Below, piece after piece: positions 13,185-20,408 of a DNA stretch of 23,835 bases (position 1 is the first letter of the stretch; each line of letters opens with the position of its first letter). The DNA comes from a virus. Position numbers and translations under genes: made by a program. The DNA lies in the IMG/VR virus record IMGVR_UViG_3300032282_001509, positions 1-23,835 of that record; one strand, 5' to 3'. The notes under the pieces were generated by a model that was not told the DNA's origin, made no database searches, and worked only from the letters and a program-made list of their open reading frames with translations.

Positions 13185-14565
13185 TTTTGAAGTGCAAGAA
13201 GTGTTCTTGCGCATGATGGTAACTAACGCAGAGTTATATACTCGCGTTATGAATATTATGAACGCTGAAAATTTTGATAGGCGTTTGAGACCTGTCGCTG
13301 AGTTCATTATAGATCATACTAAAAAATATAACGTGATGCCGGATCCAGTACAAATAAGTGCAACTTCTGGAATTACTATTGAAATGATTCCAGAACTTGA
13401 TGCAGGACATTATGAATGGTTCCTAGAAGAATTTGAGAAATTTACTAAACGACAAGAACTTGAGAGGGCTATCCTTAAATCGGCAGACTTGCTAGAGAAA
13501 GGAGAGTATGATCCTGTAGAGAAACTGATCAAAGATGCTGTTCAGATTTCTCTACAGAAGGACATGGGTACAGATTACTTTGCTGATCCTCGTGGTAGAT
13601 TGACATTACTCAAATCTAGCAATGGACAGAACAGTACAGGCTGGCCAAGTCTTGATCAAAAATTGTATGGTGGATTCAATCGCGGCGAACTACAAATCTT
13701 TGCAGGTGGTAGTGGATCAGGTAAGAGTTTGATCATGCAGAACCTAGCAGTTAACTGGGTTCAGAATGGGTTGAATGGTGCATATATCACACTTGAATTG
13801 AGTGAAGGTCTATGTAGTATGCGTATTGATAGTATGATGACTGACACAAGTTCAAAAGAAATTTTCAAAGACCTAGACAATGTTGAGATGAAGGTCAAAA
13901 TGGTCGCAAAGAAATCTGGACACTTACGTATCAAGTATATGCCGGCACAAAGCACAGTCAATGACATTCGTGCATATTGTAAAGAACTACAAATTCAAAC
14001 TGGTGTCAAGGTAGACTTCTTGTGTGTTGACTATCTTGATTTGATTATGCCAGTTAGTGCTAAGGTCAGTCCTAGCGATCTGTTCGTTAAGGACAAGTAT
14101 GTTTCAGAAGAATTGCGTAACCTAGCAAAGGAACTGAACGTACTATTCGTGACGGCAAGTCAGTTGAATCGTAGCGCAGTTGAAGAAATTGAGTTTGATC
14201 ATAGTCACATCTCAGGTGGTATCAGTAAGATCAATACTGCTGATAATGTGTTCGGTATCTTTACAAGTCGCAGTATGCGTGAGCGCGGGCTATATCAGAT
14301 TCAGTTGATGAAAACACGTAGTAGTTCAGGCGTGGGTCAGAAGATTGAACTTGCTTTTGACGTTGAGACATTGAGAATTACAGATAATAATACAGAAAAC
14401 AATCAAACTAAAGCACATCCTAGCGGTAACACATTGTTAGCACAGATTAAAAGCACTAGTCAAATAACTGCGTCAGAGGCGCCTACAGAAGAGGATGCTC
14501 CTAAAATTGGGGCAAATATACAAGCAGCCAAACTCAAATCGTTGCTTAACAATTTGAAAAAATAA
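13168..14565 (+). CDS. Replicative DNA helicase, gp41/DnaB-like
   Basis: A 465-residue RecA-fold hexameric helicase. Walker A is GGSGSGKS (residues 180-187), the catalytic Glu lies at ITLE (210), Walker B is DFLCVDYLDLI (283-293), and TASQLNRSA (~331-339) matches H3. The N-terminal ~130 residues are the helical collar, and residues after ~415 form a low-complexity tail (NNTENNQTKAH, ASEAPTEEDAPK). T4 gp41 (475 aa) unwinds ahead of the fork and activates gp61. The start is TTG at 13168 with AGAGGA upstream; it overlaps the primase end. Loader gp59 is not in the window. Confidence 0.92.
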   Translation: MIDNYNFEVQEVFLRMMVTNAELYTRVMNIMNAENFDRRLRPVAEFIIDHTKKYNVMPDPVQISATSGITIEMIPELDAGHYEWFLEEFEKFTKRQELERAILKSADLLEKGEYDPVEKLIKDAVQISLQKDMGTDYFADPRGRLTLLKSSNGQNSTGWPSLDQKLYGGFNRGELQIFAGGSGSGKSLIMQNLAVNWVQNGLNGAYITLELSEGLCSMRIDSMMTDTSSKEIFKDLDNVEMKVKMVAKKSGHLRIKYMPAQSTVNDIRAYCKELQIQTGVKVDFLCVDYLDLIMPVSAKVSPSDLFVKDKYVSEELRNLAKELNVLFVTASQLNRSAVEEIEFDHSHISGGISKINTADNVFGIFTSRSMRERGLYQIQLMKTRSSSGVGQKIELAFDVETLRITDNNTENNQTKAHPSGNTLLAQIKSTSQITASEAPTEEDAPKIGANIQAAKLKSLLNNLKK

Positions 14566-14576
14566 CCCAGAATCCT

Positions 14577-14584
14577 GATAAATA
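14577..14584 (+). promoter_or_regulatory. Late-promoter octamer GATAAATA
   Basis: GATAAATA with predicted +1 near 14590 and the ATG at 14601, so a short leader of about 10 bases, including TTAGGA. It heads the late block after the helicase stop (14563-14565). Confidence 0.65.
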
Positions 14585-14600
14585 CTATTAGGATACTATA

Positions 14601-14846
14601 ATGCAAAAACGTACTAAAAGCCTCTTAGAGGAATTGGATGCTATTTCCCTAAATCGTGACGTACCCCATCTTGTGGAAAGTCGCGGTACACATATCATAA
14701 GCAGTGCTATCAATCTGATAGAATTAATAAACCGTCATTATAGTAAGGAAAAAGCAGAGTTGCTAGAAAAGAAATTGCTTAGTGCCATCAAAAATAAAGA
14801 TCAGGGACGCTTTAGCAAAAGCGTTAAGAAAAATGAAAATATTTGA
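14601..14846 (+). CDS. Small phage protein, late-region (81 aa)
   Basis: Function not recognised. The protein is short, helical and basic, with LVESRGTHIISSAINLIELINRHY (~25-48), then a Lys/Glu-rich C-terminal helix. The pattern of an N-terminal RTKSLLEEL segment followed by ESRG and a C-terminal LLSAIKNKD is one I recall from marine T4-like phages, function unknown. The upstream late-promoter octamer makes it late-expressed. It overlaps the next gene by 14 bases. Confidence 0.7.
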   Translation: MQKRTKSLLEELDAISLNRDVPHLVESRGTHIISSAINLIELINRHYSKEKAELLEKKLLSAIKNKDQGRFSKSVKKNENI

Positions 14847-15822
14847 GGTGACAGAGGCATCAGCACCCGGGGTTCAATCTCCTAGCATGTTAAGCAGAGT
14901 GCTTTCTAATTTTGGATTTGGTAAAAAAAATTTAAGTCAGAATGAATATCAGATATATGCTGATATGGTAGGCAAAGACTTAGATAATGCTGTACAGGAA
15001 ATTATTAAAAACCCAAATTTAGGCCCTGACAAATTAGAACCTTCATTAGAAAATTGGTTTGCTAAAAAATATGGCCCAATCAACCCAAATTATATGAACG
15101 TGTTTAGACAAAGTATTGACAGTATCGCTAATTCTGTAAAGGCTGATCAAAACTTGCTAGGAAAAAACTATCAAACAGCCAAAGCACCATATATTAAAAG
15201 TTTGTGGAATTTGCAAACAGATGCAGAACAGAAGTTACGTGCTAATAAGGTATACGGATATAATACTGCAACTCAACAACCAGCACCCGCCCAACCACTA
15301 GCACCTGCTCAACAACCAGCACCCGCTCAGGTACAACCACAGGCAGCGCCAGCAGGACGATCACCTGAAGAAATTGAAGATATGAAAAAACGCGGATTTG
15401 ATCCTGTAACAGGAAATAGAATCAAGGCTGCACCTGTAAGAACAGGCGGTAAGGTGAAAGGACAATTAAGCACAGATCCTAGGGCAGTAGCACGTAGACA
15501 GGCTACAGCAGCAAGACACGCACAGGCTGCAGGGTTAAATGTCAGTTATCCGGCACAACAGCAAGCTACCGCTGCACCGGCTCAAAAGGCTACCAAACGT
15601 TCAAAGCGTGCCGCAGCAGCCCGAGCAGTAAGTGGAGCAGTCCAACCAAAACAACCAGCAATTAAAATTGGAAAACAAATTATTAAACCTAATGATCCTA
15701 GATACGCTCAAATAATGAAGAATGTACCAAACTTGTCTATGGTTCAAGAATCCTTAGATTTGAGCGATAGAAAGTACAATGAATGGAATTCATTGTTACT
15801 AGAACTAATAAAAAACCCTTAA
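14833..15822 (+). CDS. Late protein with Pro/Ala/Gln-rich linker (329 aa)
   Basis: Function not recognised. The start at ATG 14833 gives 329 residues and overlaps the previous gene by 14 bases; an earlier in-frame ATG at 14782 lies wholly inside the preceding gene. Residues 1-~135 are helical, including NWFAKKYGPINPNYMNVFRQ. They are followed by a low-complexity linker with repeated PAPAQ (about 149-175), then a basic Ala/Arg-rich region with TAARHAQAAG and ATKRSKRAAAARA, and a conserved-looking C-terminal segment LSMVQESLDLSDRKYNEWNSLLLELI. The layout resembles scaffold, tape-like or DNA-interacting virion proteins. AT-rich and basic; role unknown. Confidence 0.7.
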   Translation: MKIFEVTEASAPGVQSPSMLSRVLSNFGFGKKNLSQNEYQIYADMVGKDLDNAVQEIIKNPNLGPDKLEPSLENWFAKKYGPINPNYMNVFRQSIDSIANSVKADQNLLGKNYQTAKAPYIKSLWNLQTDAEQKLRANKVYGYNTATQQPAPAQPLAPAQQPAPAQVQPQAAPAGRSPEEIEDMKKRGFDPVTGNRIKAAPVRTGGKVKGQLSTDPRAVARRQATAARHAQAAGLNVSYPAQQQATAAPAQKATKRSKRAAAARAVSGAVQPKQPAIKIGKQIIKPNDPRYAQIMKNVPNLSMVQESLDLSDRKYNEWNSLLLELIKNP

Positions 15823-15856
15823 TTAATACCCAAAACCCACGTTTTTTTACTCCTGG

Positions 15857-15864
15857 CATAAATA
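15857..15864 (+). promoter_or_regulatory. Late-promoter octamer CATAAATA
   Basis: The closest match in the window to the T4 TATAAATA octamer. Predicted +1 near 15870 coincides with the first base of a 5-bp stem-loop (15871-15886), and the ATG follows at 15909 with GGAG at 15896-15899. This is probably a strong late promoter. Confidence 0.75.
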
Positions 15865-15870
15865 ATAGTA

Positions 15871-15886
15871 GACCTCTTTGAAGGTC
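15871..15886 (+). promoter_or_regulatory. Leader stem-loop at the predicted mRNA 5' end
   Basis: GACCT (15871-15875) pairs with AGGTC (15882-15886) around a 6-base loop. The predicted transcript would begin with this hairpin, an arrangement known to protect bacterial mRNAs from 5'-end dependent decay. It lies well upstream of the SD. Confidence 0.5.
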
Positions 15887-15908
15887 AAACAACATGGAGA
15901 TTTAAAAA

Positions 15909-16277
15909 ATGGCACAGTTCACTAAAGTCAATGGCGACTTTCAAGGCGTCATCAATTATGACTCATTCGCATATACTAATAACGGTTTAAACGCAACAAC
16001 AGCTAACCTTGCAATTCAGCCACAGGGTCCAAAGTTGGACTTCTTCACTGTAACTGCAACAGGTGCTTTCAGTAACGCACAAGTAGCAAACGTAATTCAA
16101 GCCGTTGAGCAGTTAGCAACTGTTATGATTTATGAGTACAAAGATGACACAAACGATTCAATCGCCCTAGCAATCTACCCAGTAGGTGCATGGACTACAA
16201 CTACTCTAAACGCAAACGTAGCAGCAGCAGGTATCTCAGGTACTACTACAACTGCTGTAGCTTCTTTCAATAACTAA
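15909..16277 (+). CDS. Probable virion protein, strongly expressed late unit (122 aa)
   Basis: A 122-residue protein, Thr/Ala/Asn-rich and almost free of Cys and Lys at the C-terminus (TTTTLNANVAAAGISGTTTTAV). There are hydrophobic beta segments (QPQGPKLDFFTVTA and QLATVMIYEYKDD). This composition and size suit a decoration or other virion surface protein; I recall similar proteins in marine T4-like phages without a function. Expression signals are the strongest in the late region: near-consensus late octamer, 5' stem-loop, good SD, ATG and a perfect terminator immediately after. That makes it a high-level monocistronic unit. Confidence 0.7.
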   Translation: MAQFTKVNGDFQGVINYDSFAYTNNGLNATTANLAIQPQGPKLDFFTVTATGAFSNAQVANVIQAVEQLATVMIYEYKDDTNDSIALAIYPVGAWTTTTLNANVAAAGISGTTTTAVASFNN

Positions 16278-16304
16278 TAGTTATTTTAAGTTAACGTAAG
16301 TAAG

Positions 16305-16334
16305 GCCCGAGAAGTAAAATTCTCGGGCTTTTTT
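16305..16334 (+). terminator. Intrinsic terminator
   Basis: A 9-bp perfect stem (GCCCGAGAA at 16305-16313 with TTCTCGGGC at 16320-16328), a six-base loop and six Ts. It ends the 122-aa unit and precedes the next late-promoter-like motif by a few bases. Confidence 0.9.
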
Positions 16335-16339
16335 GTGGC

Positions 16340-16347
16340 TGTAAATA
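16340..16347 (+). promoter_or_regulatory. Late-promoter-like octamer TGTAAATA
   Basis: TGTAAATA with the ATG only four bases beyond. The predicted +1 falls inside the ATG or just at it, so the transcript would be leaderless. It sits between a terminator and the gene, so some promoter is needed here. Confidence 0.5.
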
Positions 16348-16351
16348 CAGG

Positions 16352-16774
16352 ATGAGCGTTAAGATAGCCTGTTATACATTATTTGATATTACACAGACCG
16401 GTGTTCTTAACAGAGCAAGACCACCTGAGGGCGTTGACGTAGACGAATGGCTTTATAAACGCAATACACAATGCAATTTTGATACGATAATACAGGCAGT
16501 ATCATTACGCAGTCAGCCTGAAAACATCTCGCACCCCACTCAAGTAAACATAATAGACGACTATTTTGACACACAAGGTCCTGTACGTTGCTGGAAGTTT
16601 GACTTTGAAATACGTTCAATATCAGTATTCAGTGACGGCAACGATGAACTAGCATATCTTAAAGCAGATGTTGAAGATATACCAATGGTATTATGTGGTA
16701 CTGAACACCCTAACACAGAGCAATTTATAAGTGCGAAAAAACCTGCAAAAAACATACATTTCATTAAATATTAA
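16352..16774 (+). CDS. Conserved-looking late phage protein (140 aa)
   Basis: Function not recognised. The ATG at 16352 opens directly after the late-like octamer, with no SD. The pattern MSVKIACYTLFDITQTGVLNR at the N-terminus, YKRNTQCNFDTIIQAVSLRSQPENI (~30-55) and WKFDFEIRSISVFSDGNDELAYL (~77-99) is one I recall from marine T4-like phages, at a fixed place in the structural region. It is mixed alpha/beta, has no nuclease or enzyme signature, and a late structural or assembly role is likely by location. Its end overlaps a possible late motif for the next gene. Confidence 0.7.
   Translation: MSVKIACYTLFDITQTGVLNRARPPEGVDVDEWLYKRNTQCNFDTIIQAVSLRSQPENISHPTQVNIIDDYFDTQGPVRCWKFDFEIRSISVFSDGNDELAYLKADVEDIPMVLCGTEHPNTEQFISAKKPAKNIHFIKY
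16763..16770 (+). promoter_or_regulatory. Possible late octamer ATTAAATA
   Basis: ATTAAATA lies at the very end of the preceding coding sequence, five bases before the ATG at 16776. It may be chance within the codons ATT AAA TAT, but its position repeats the spacing seen at 18300-18313. Confidence 0.35.
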
Positions 16775-16775
16775 T

Positions 16776-17219
16776 ATGAATAAGCATGATCTGGCAAAAA
16801 GGATCAATGATCTATTAATCATCAAGCAGGATGATAACAGCTATCATCTGTTTGGCCAATACATAATCAATAAAAAAGATGAGGGTTTTATAGTCGGTAA
16901 TCTTTATGATAGTGAAATTAAACTTCAGTTTGCACAGTTAAAACATGCAGTTACATGGTGTGTATTCCATAAGAACAAGAAGCATAAAGATTTACGAAAA
17001 ATAGCAGAATTAGATGAAAAACTAGAAGGGCTGCAATTGACAATTAATAACCTTAAACGATTAGCAGAAAAGGCAAATACAGAGAACAGGCCTATATATC
17101 TAGCCAAACTGTTTGAAGATAAGGTTAAACGTCAGGCTGCGCAGAAGGCTATGAATTTGTATATAGATACTAGCAAGTATTGGCAAACTAAAACCTTTAA
17201 AGAAAATCAGACCATTTAA
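16776..17219 (+). CDS. Late hypothetical protein, coiled-coil type (147 aa)
   Basis: Function not recognised. The ATG at 16776 follows the previous stop by one base (TAATATG); an in-frame ATG at 16731 would lie inside the previous gene. YHLFGQYIINKKDEGFIVGNL (~23-43) is a beta region, LKHAVTWCVFHKNKKHKDLRKIAELDEKLEGLQLTINNLKRLAEKA (~55-100) is a long amphipathic helix with heptad-like spacing, and YIDTSKYWQTKTF closes it. A helical assembly or structural factor is plausible. I recall relatives in marine T4-like phages at a similar place; no role known. Confidence 0.7.
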   Translation: MNKHDLAKRINDLLIIKQDDNSYHLFGQYIINKKDEGFIVGNLYDSEIKLQFAQLKHAVTWCVFHKNKKHKDLRKIAELDEKLEGLQLTINNLKRLAEKANTENRPIYLAKLFEDKVKRQAAQKAMNLYIDTSKYWQTKTFKENQTI

Positions 17220-17235
17220 AAATTTTAAATTACGT

Positions 17236-17243
17236 GATAAATA
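17236..17243 (+). promoter_or_regulatory. Late-promoter octamer GATAAATA
   Basis: GATAAATA followed by C, identical in octamer to that at 14577. The predicted +1 near 17249 gives a 14-base leader with AGGA ahead of the ATG at 17263. Confidence 0.65.
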
Positions 17244-17262
17244 CAAGACAGGATTGAATCAT

Positions 17263-17958
17263 ATGAAACTAGAAAATTTTGACAGAAAGAATGTAGCACA
17301 GAAGGCTCTAAAAGAGAACTTCAACCATAACTTTGATTTCTCAAAGTTGAACAAAGCACAGACTAGAGAAATGCTAGTCAAGTTTGACAAGGTTATTAAG
17401 GAATCTAAAAAGAAGAATGGATATGATTCACATAAAAATCCTACTTATTTGAAGGCTATTATGATTGCAGAAGCATTATCCAATCACTATCGTACTTTGG
17501 GTGATGCACGTATCGTTGTAGAAAACACTGAAGTAGAAAAGTCACAAGTAATTCTTGCTGCCCAAGACTTAGTTGACCAAATTCAGAAAATGGTTGAGCA
17601 AGTCAATGATATGTTAGTCAAAGAATTACCTGCATTAGCAGATAGCATTCAAAGTGAAATCGGTGTACAAGAAGGTAACTCATATAATGAAGCAGCCAGC
17701 GGTTCACTAACACAATTAAATTCAACATTAAGCGAAACACGTACAGCATTGCAAAATGCACTTAACCAATTAACTGGTATGGCAGGTCCTGGCGACTTTG
17801 GTGCAGCACCAGCAGGCGGTGAAGAAGTTGCTGTAACTGATATTGCTGCAGGTCCTGGCGGCGAAGAAGTGGCAGGGGCAGAACTTGAAACTCCTCCTAT
17901 GCCGGCAGAAGAGCCAGAAGCACCAGTAGGCGGCGGGGTCGGTCGCGCTAAGAGATAA
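17263..17958 (+). CDS. Late helical protein with acidic Gly/Ala/Pro tail (231 aa)
   Basis: Function not recognised. The start is ATG at 17263, ten bases after AGGA; a TTG at 17254 is in frame but less likely. Residues 1-~85 are basic and helical. Residues 85-~165 form a long helix, VILAAQDLVDQIQKMVEQVNDMLVKELPALADSI. The tail from ~180 is a low-complexity acidic stretch rich in Gly, Ala, Glu and Pro (GGEEVA, PPMPAEEPEAPVGGG). The helix plus acidic tail recalls scaffold or core proteins of phage heads; I recall similar proteins in marine T4-like phages but cannot name the T4 gene. It ends two bases before the next start and is probably co-transcribed with it. Confidence 0.72.
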   Translation: MKLENFDRKNVAQKALKENFNHNFDFSKLNKAQTREMLVKFDKVIKESKKKNGYDSHKNPTYLKAIMIAEALSNHYRTLGDARIVVENTEVEKSQVILAAQDLVDQIQKMVEQVNDMLVKELPALADSIQSEIGVQEGNSYNEAASGSLTQLNSTLSETRTALQNALNQLTGMAGPGDFGAAPAGGEEVAVTDIAAGPGGEEVAGAELETPPMPAEEPEAPVGGGVGRAKR

Positions 17959-17960
17959 TC

Positions 17961-18293
17961 ATGTATCTCTTTGAGTTTGAAAGCGAGAAAAGCCTAGTTG
18001 CTAAAATATTAGTTGCGGCTGATAGTTTAGAGCAACAACGCAAAGAAGGAAAGTTAAAAAAGAACTGGACAGTGGAACAGTTGCTTAATTACTTTTCCAA
18101 ATATGACATAACACTCGCAAGAAAGGATCTGTATAACATGATACAGAAAGATCCTCTCAAAAAAACTATAAGCAATATTCAAGGCGATGAAGTTGTATTC
18201 AAAGGTAATGCAGGAAAAGAACCTGCCGAAAGTCCTCCCCCAGAGCAAAGTAAAGAAGTAGTTAACAAGATGGCTAAAAAAGCCATGAAATGA
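17961..18293 (+). CDS. Late hypothetical protein (110 aa)
   Basis: Function not recognised. The ATG follows the preceding stop by two bases, so the two are coupled. Helical N-terminal half (LVAKILVAADSLEQQRKEG, WTVEQLLNYFSKYDITLARKDLYNMIQ), a beta strand IQGDEVVFKGN around residue 72-82, a Pro-rich linker, and a final basic amphipathic segment VVNKMAKKAMK. The same pattern with a C-terminal KxMAxxAMK is one I recall from marine T4-like phages. A virion-assembly partner of the preceding protein is the likeliest reading. A 6-bp inverted repeat (ATGGCT/AGCCAT, 18270-18286) sits at its 3' end without a T-run. Confidence 0.68.
   Translation: MYLFEFESEKSLVAKILVAADSLEQQRKEGKLKKNWTVEQLLNYFSKYDITLARKDLYNMIQKDPLKKTISNIQGDEVVFKGNAGKEPAESPPPEQSKEVVNKMAKKAMK
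18270..18286 (+). repeat. Inverted repeat at 3' end of late gene
   Basis: ATGGCT (18270-18275), loop AAAAA, AGCCAT (18281-18286). It encodes part of the conserved-looking KMAKKAMK tail, so it may be coding constraint. No T-tract follows. Confidence 0.35.
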
Positions 18294-18299
18294 CCATTT

Positions 18300-18307
18300 G
18301 CTAAATA
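18300..18307 (+). promoter_or_regulatory. Late-promoter-like octamer GCTAAATA
   Basis: GCTAAATA followed by C, five bases before the ATG at 18313, with predicted +1 at 18313. It precedes the AT-rich SGNH and glycosyltransferase-like pair, implying late expression. Confidence 0.5.
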
Positions 18308-18312
18308 CTGGC

Positions 18313-19125
18313 ATGTCTAGAAAAAAGTTGATGGTATGTGGCTGCAGTTTTTCTGCATTGCCAATGGAAGAACCGCATATAGGTACACACTTTAGCGAAA
18401 TACTTACTAAACGTTTAGATTGGGACCTAGTCAATAATGCTTATCGTGGATGCAGTAACGGCGGTGTTAGATTACAAATTGCTGAAGTTATCAAACAAAA
18501 ACCAGATTTCGCAATTATAATACCCACTTTTTTTGATAGAACTGAAATTCCTGTAACAGCATTAAAGCCTGATTATGACAATATCGGATGGGCAGACTTT
18601 GATCGTATCATGCAAAAATATTCTGGTTATGATCCTTCTCAAGGAATAGAAAATATTAATTATGGTAATAGCACGGCACCTACATTAATTTGTGAAAATT
18701 ATAACAGTTTGGTGCATGAATGGGTTCATCCCTACCGAAAAAAACATCCTATTTCTAAAGAAGCTACCCAGGCAATAAAAGATTTTGTTTCATATCTTTA
18801 TGACGCTAACTGGAAAAAACAACAAGATCAATGGATTATTGAACATGGATGTTTAGAATTAGTCCAACACAACATACCTTTTGTTATGATTCCAACCTTA
18901 TCACTTTGGCAAAACGAAGGTCCTAAACTATTAGATACAAAATATTATACATTAGATGCAAATTTATATTGTCCTTGTTTTAATGGTGGCAAACCTGAAT
19001 TTTCTTTCGGAGATTATAGAACAGAACATAATAAAGATCCTGGATATCATACAAATTACGCCGGTCAAATATATCTAGCAGATCAATATCAAAACCTAAT
19101 GAAAGAGCGTTGGGGTTTACAATAA
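18313..19125 (+). CDS. SGNH-like hydrolase, second copy
   Basis: A 270-residue protein opening with KKLMVCGCSFSALP: a beta strand and a GCSFS block (residues 10-14) equivalent to GDSL. NGG follows at 49-51 and the final segment GYHTNYAGQIYLADQY is placed like the block V His and helix. Ser12 is the candidate nucleophile; the Asp partner is not obvious. The start ATG at 18313 has no SD and lies at the predicted +1. It is AT-rich against its late-region neighbours and, together with the next gene, looks like an inserted cargo pair. The family acts on acyl esters of lipids and polysaccharides; the substrate is unknown. Not closely similar by eye to the 9115 gene beyond the motif. Confidence 0.65.
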   Translation: MSRKKLMVCGCSFSALPMEEPHIGTHFSEILTKRLDWDLVNNAYRGCSNGGVRLQIAEVIKQKPDFAIIIPTFFDRTEIPVTALKPDYDNIGWADFDRIMQKYSGYDPSQGIENINYGNSTAPTLICENYNSLVHEWVHPYRKKHPISKEATQAIKDFVSYLYDANWKKQQDQWIIEHGCLELVQHNIPFVMIPTLSLWQNEGPKLLDTKYYTLDANLYCPCFNGGKPEFSFGDYRTEHNKDPGYHTNYAGQIYLADQYQNLMKERWGLQ

Positions 19126-19127
19126 TC

Positions 19128-20036
19128 ATGCAGGATTTAGTCACTATAGCGTGTAATAGAGAAAGAGACCTAATGTTATTACATGCAGAAAGTATACAAA
19201 AATTTTTAGACCCTTGTACACACTGGATCGTTATTAATGAAAAAGAACCTGATGTAAATGCATGGTTAGAAATTCTAAAACCTTACTATACTAAACATAA
19301 ACTAAATGTAATACCAAGAAGTTATTTTTCGCAAGAAAAAGAATTTTCTAACATGCATGGGCAAATTTCACAGCAGGCATGCAAATTTTTAGTATCAAAA
19401 TTTATTCAAAAAAATTATTTAATATTAGATACCAAAAATTTTTTTATTAGAAAGTGTAATTTATTTGAGTATCACAAAATAATAGGGTCCGGTATAATTG
19501 AATTCGTTAGCCGCCCACCTGATGATTGGGATAAATTTCAGCCATGGTTCAAAGGGGACCATGAGATGTGGTCTGAGACTGTAAAAGAATACGCTAGAGT
19601 TTTTAACTTAAGTACAGTACCAAATTACTATTTGGCTCCTAAAACCCCATTTGTAATGGATTATGATTTACTCTGTAAGCGTATTAATTTAGAAACTTTT
19701 TTAAGGGATTTTAGTTATAAACCTAACGGTGATCAAATATACTCACCAAGCGAATTTATTTTTTATAGCATGGCAGTAAATGATTTTATAAAACCGGGCG
19801 TCAACACTATATCACGATCAGAGGAAATGGATTCTTATACCTTAATGCCCCATAATTTTGAATATCATTCAAAAGAATTATTATCGGAAGAACATTTTAC
19901 GATGTTGAACACTATTGGGGAAAATATAAAAATTTACGGGATACATCGTAAATTTTTAAGAAAATGTGGCCCTGAACATATTAAAATACTGAACAAATGG
20001 CTTGCTAGCATGGATTTCGCATTTAGATATAGGTAA
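19128..20036 (+). CDS. Glycosyltransferase-like protein (DUF6492-type)
   Basis: A 302-residue protein, best read as a member of the DUF6492-like glycosyltransferase-like group. DLVTIACNRERDLMLLHAESIQKF at the N-terminus is a GT-A-like opening, WIVINE (~37-42) a following strand, YLILDTKNFFIRK (~98-110) stands where a DxD-like site occurs, and TPFVMDYDLLC (~171-181) is a later conserved-type block. The DTKN motif is not a canonical DXD, so activity is not assured. The ATG at 19128 is two bases after the SGNH stop, so the two genes are co-expressed late. Low GC sets it apart. Plausible jobs are decorating the host surface or the virion. Confidence 0.55.
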   Translation: MQDLVTIACNRERDLMLLHAESIQKFLDPCTHWIVINEKEPDVNAWLEILKPYYTKHKLNVIPRSYFSQEKEFSNMHGQISQQACKFLVSKFIQKNYLILDTKNFFIRKCNLFEYHKIIGSGIIEFVSRPPDDWDKFQPWFKGDHEMWSETVKEYARVFNLSTVPNYYLAPKTPFVMDYDLLCKRINLETFLRDFSYKPNGDQIYSPSEFIFYSMAVNDFIKPGVNTISRSEEMDSYTLMPHNFEYHSKELLSEEHFTMLNTIGENIKIYGIHRKFLRKCGPEHIKILNKWLASMDFAFRYR

Positions 20037-20045
20037 CCATAACTG

Positions 20046-20075
20046 TTGACTTTTTGCAACAATATATCGTATAAT
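20046..20075 (+). promoter_or_regulatory. Promoter P6, predicted leaderless
   Basis: TTGACT (20046-20051), an 18-base spacer and TATAAT (20070-20075). The predicted +1 is at 20082, the first base of TTG-ATG, so either the TTG is the start or the ATG is three bases from the 5' end. No SD. Confidence 0.65.
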
Positions 20076-20084
20076 TAACTGTTG

Positions 20085-20408
20085 ATGATAACTTTAACTG
20101 AATCGGCTGCAAACCGTTTTAAAGAACAACTACAAAATCGTGGATACGGTTTAGGCATTAACCTAAGCGTTAAAAAGACAGGTTGTTCAGGGTATGCATA
20201 TGTCTTGAATTTTCATGACACGCCAGATACAAATAATTATATTGTCTACAAGTCAAACGATGTAAAGATTTTTGTTGAAAACGAAAGTTTAAAATATGTT
20301 GACGGTACGCAAATTGATTATGTTAAAAACGGTCTCAACGAAGCATTTAAATTTATCAATCCACAAGTTAAAGGTGAATGCGGTTGCGGAGAGAGTTTTA
20401 CAATTTGA
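20085..20408 (+). CDS. A-type iron-sulfur cluster carrier (IscA/HesB-like)
   Basis: A 107-residue HesB/IscA-family protein. The three conserved cysteines are present: Cys34 in KTGCSGYAY, and Cys99 and Cys101 in CGCGES near the C-terminus. Family members carry or assemble Fe-S clusters for transfer to apo-proteins. An ATG at 20085 is preferred; the TTG at 20082 gives one extra residue. It is preceded by its own early-type promoter, which separates it from the AT-rich late pair. Phage copies are thought to support Fe-S enzymes during infection, and here a co-transcribed neighbour is a nuclease of a fold that includes Fe-S members (Cas4/AddB), though that nuclease shows no Cys cluster. Confidence 0.92.
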   Translation: MITLTESAANRFKEQLQNRGYGLGINLSVKKTGCSGYAYVLNFHDTPDTNNYIVYKSNDVKIFVENESLKYVDGTQIDYVKNGLNEAFKFINPQVKGECGCGESFTI

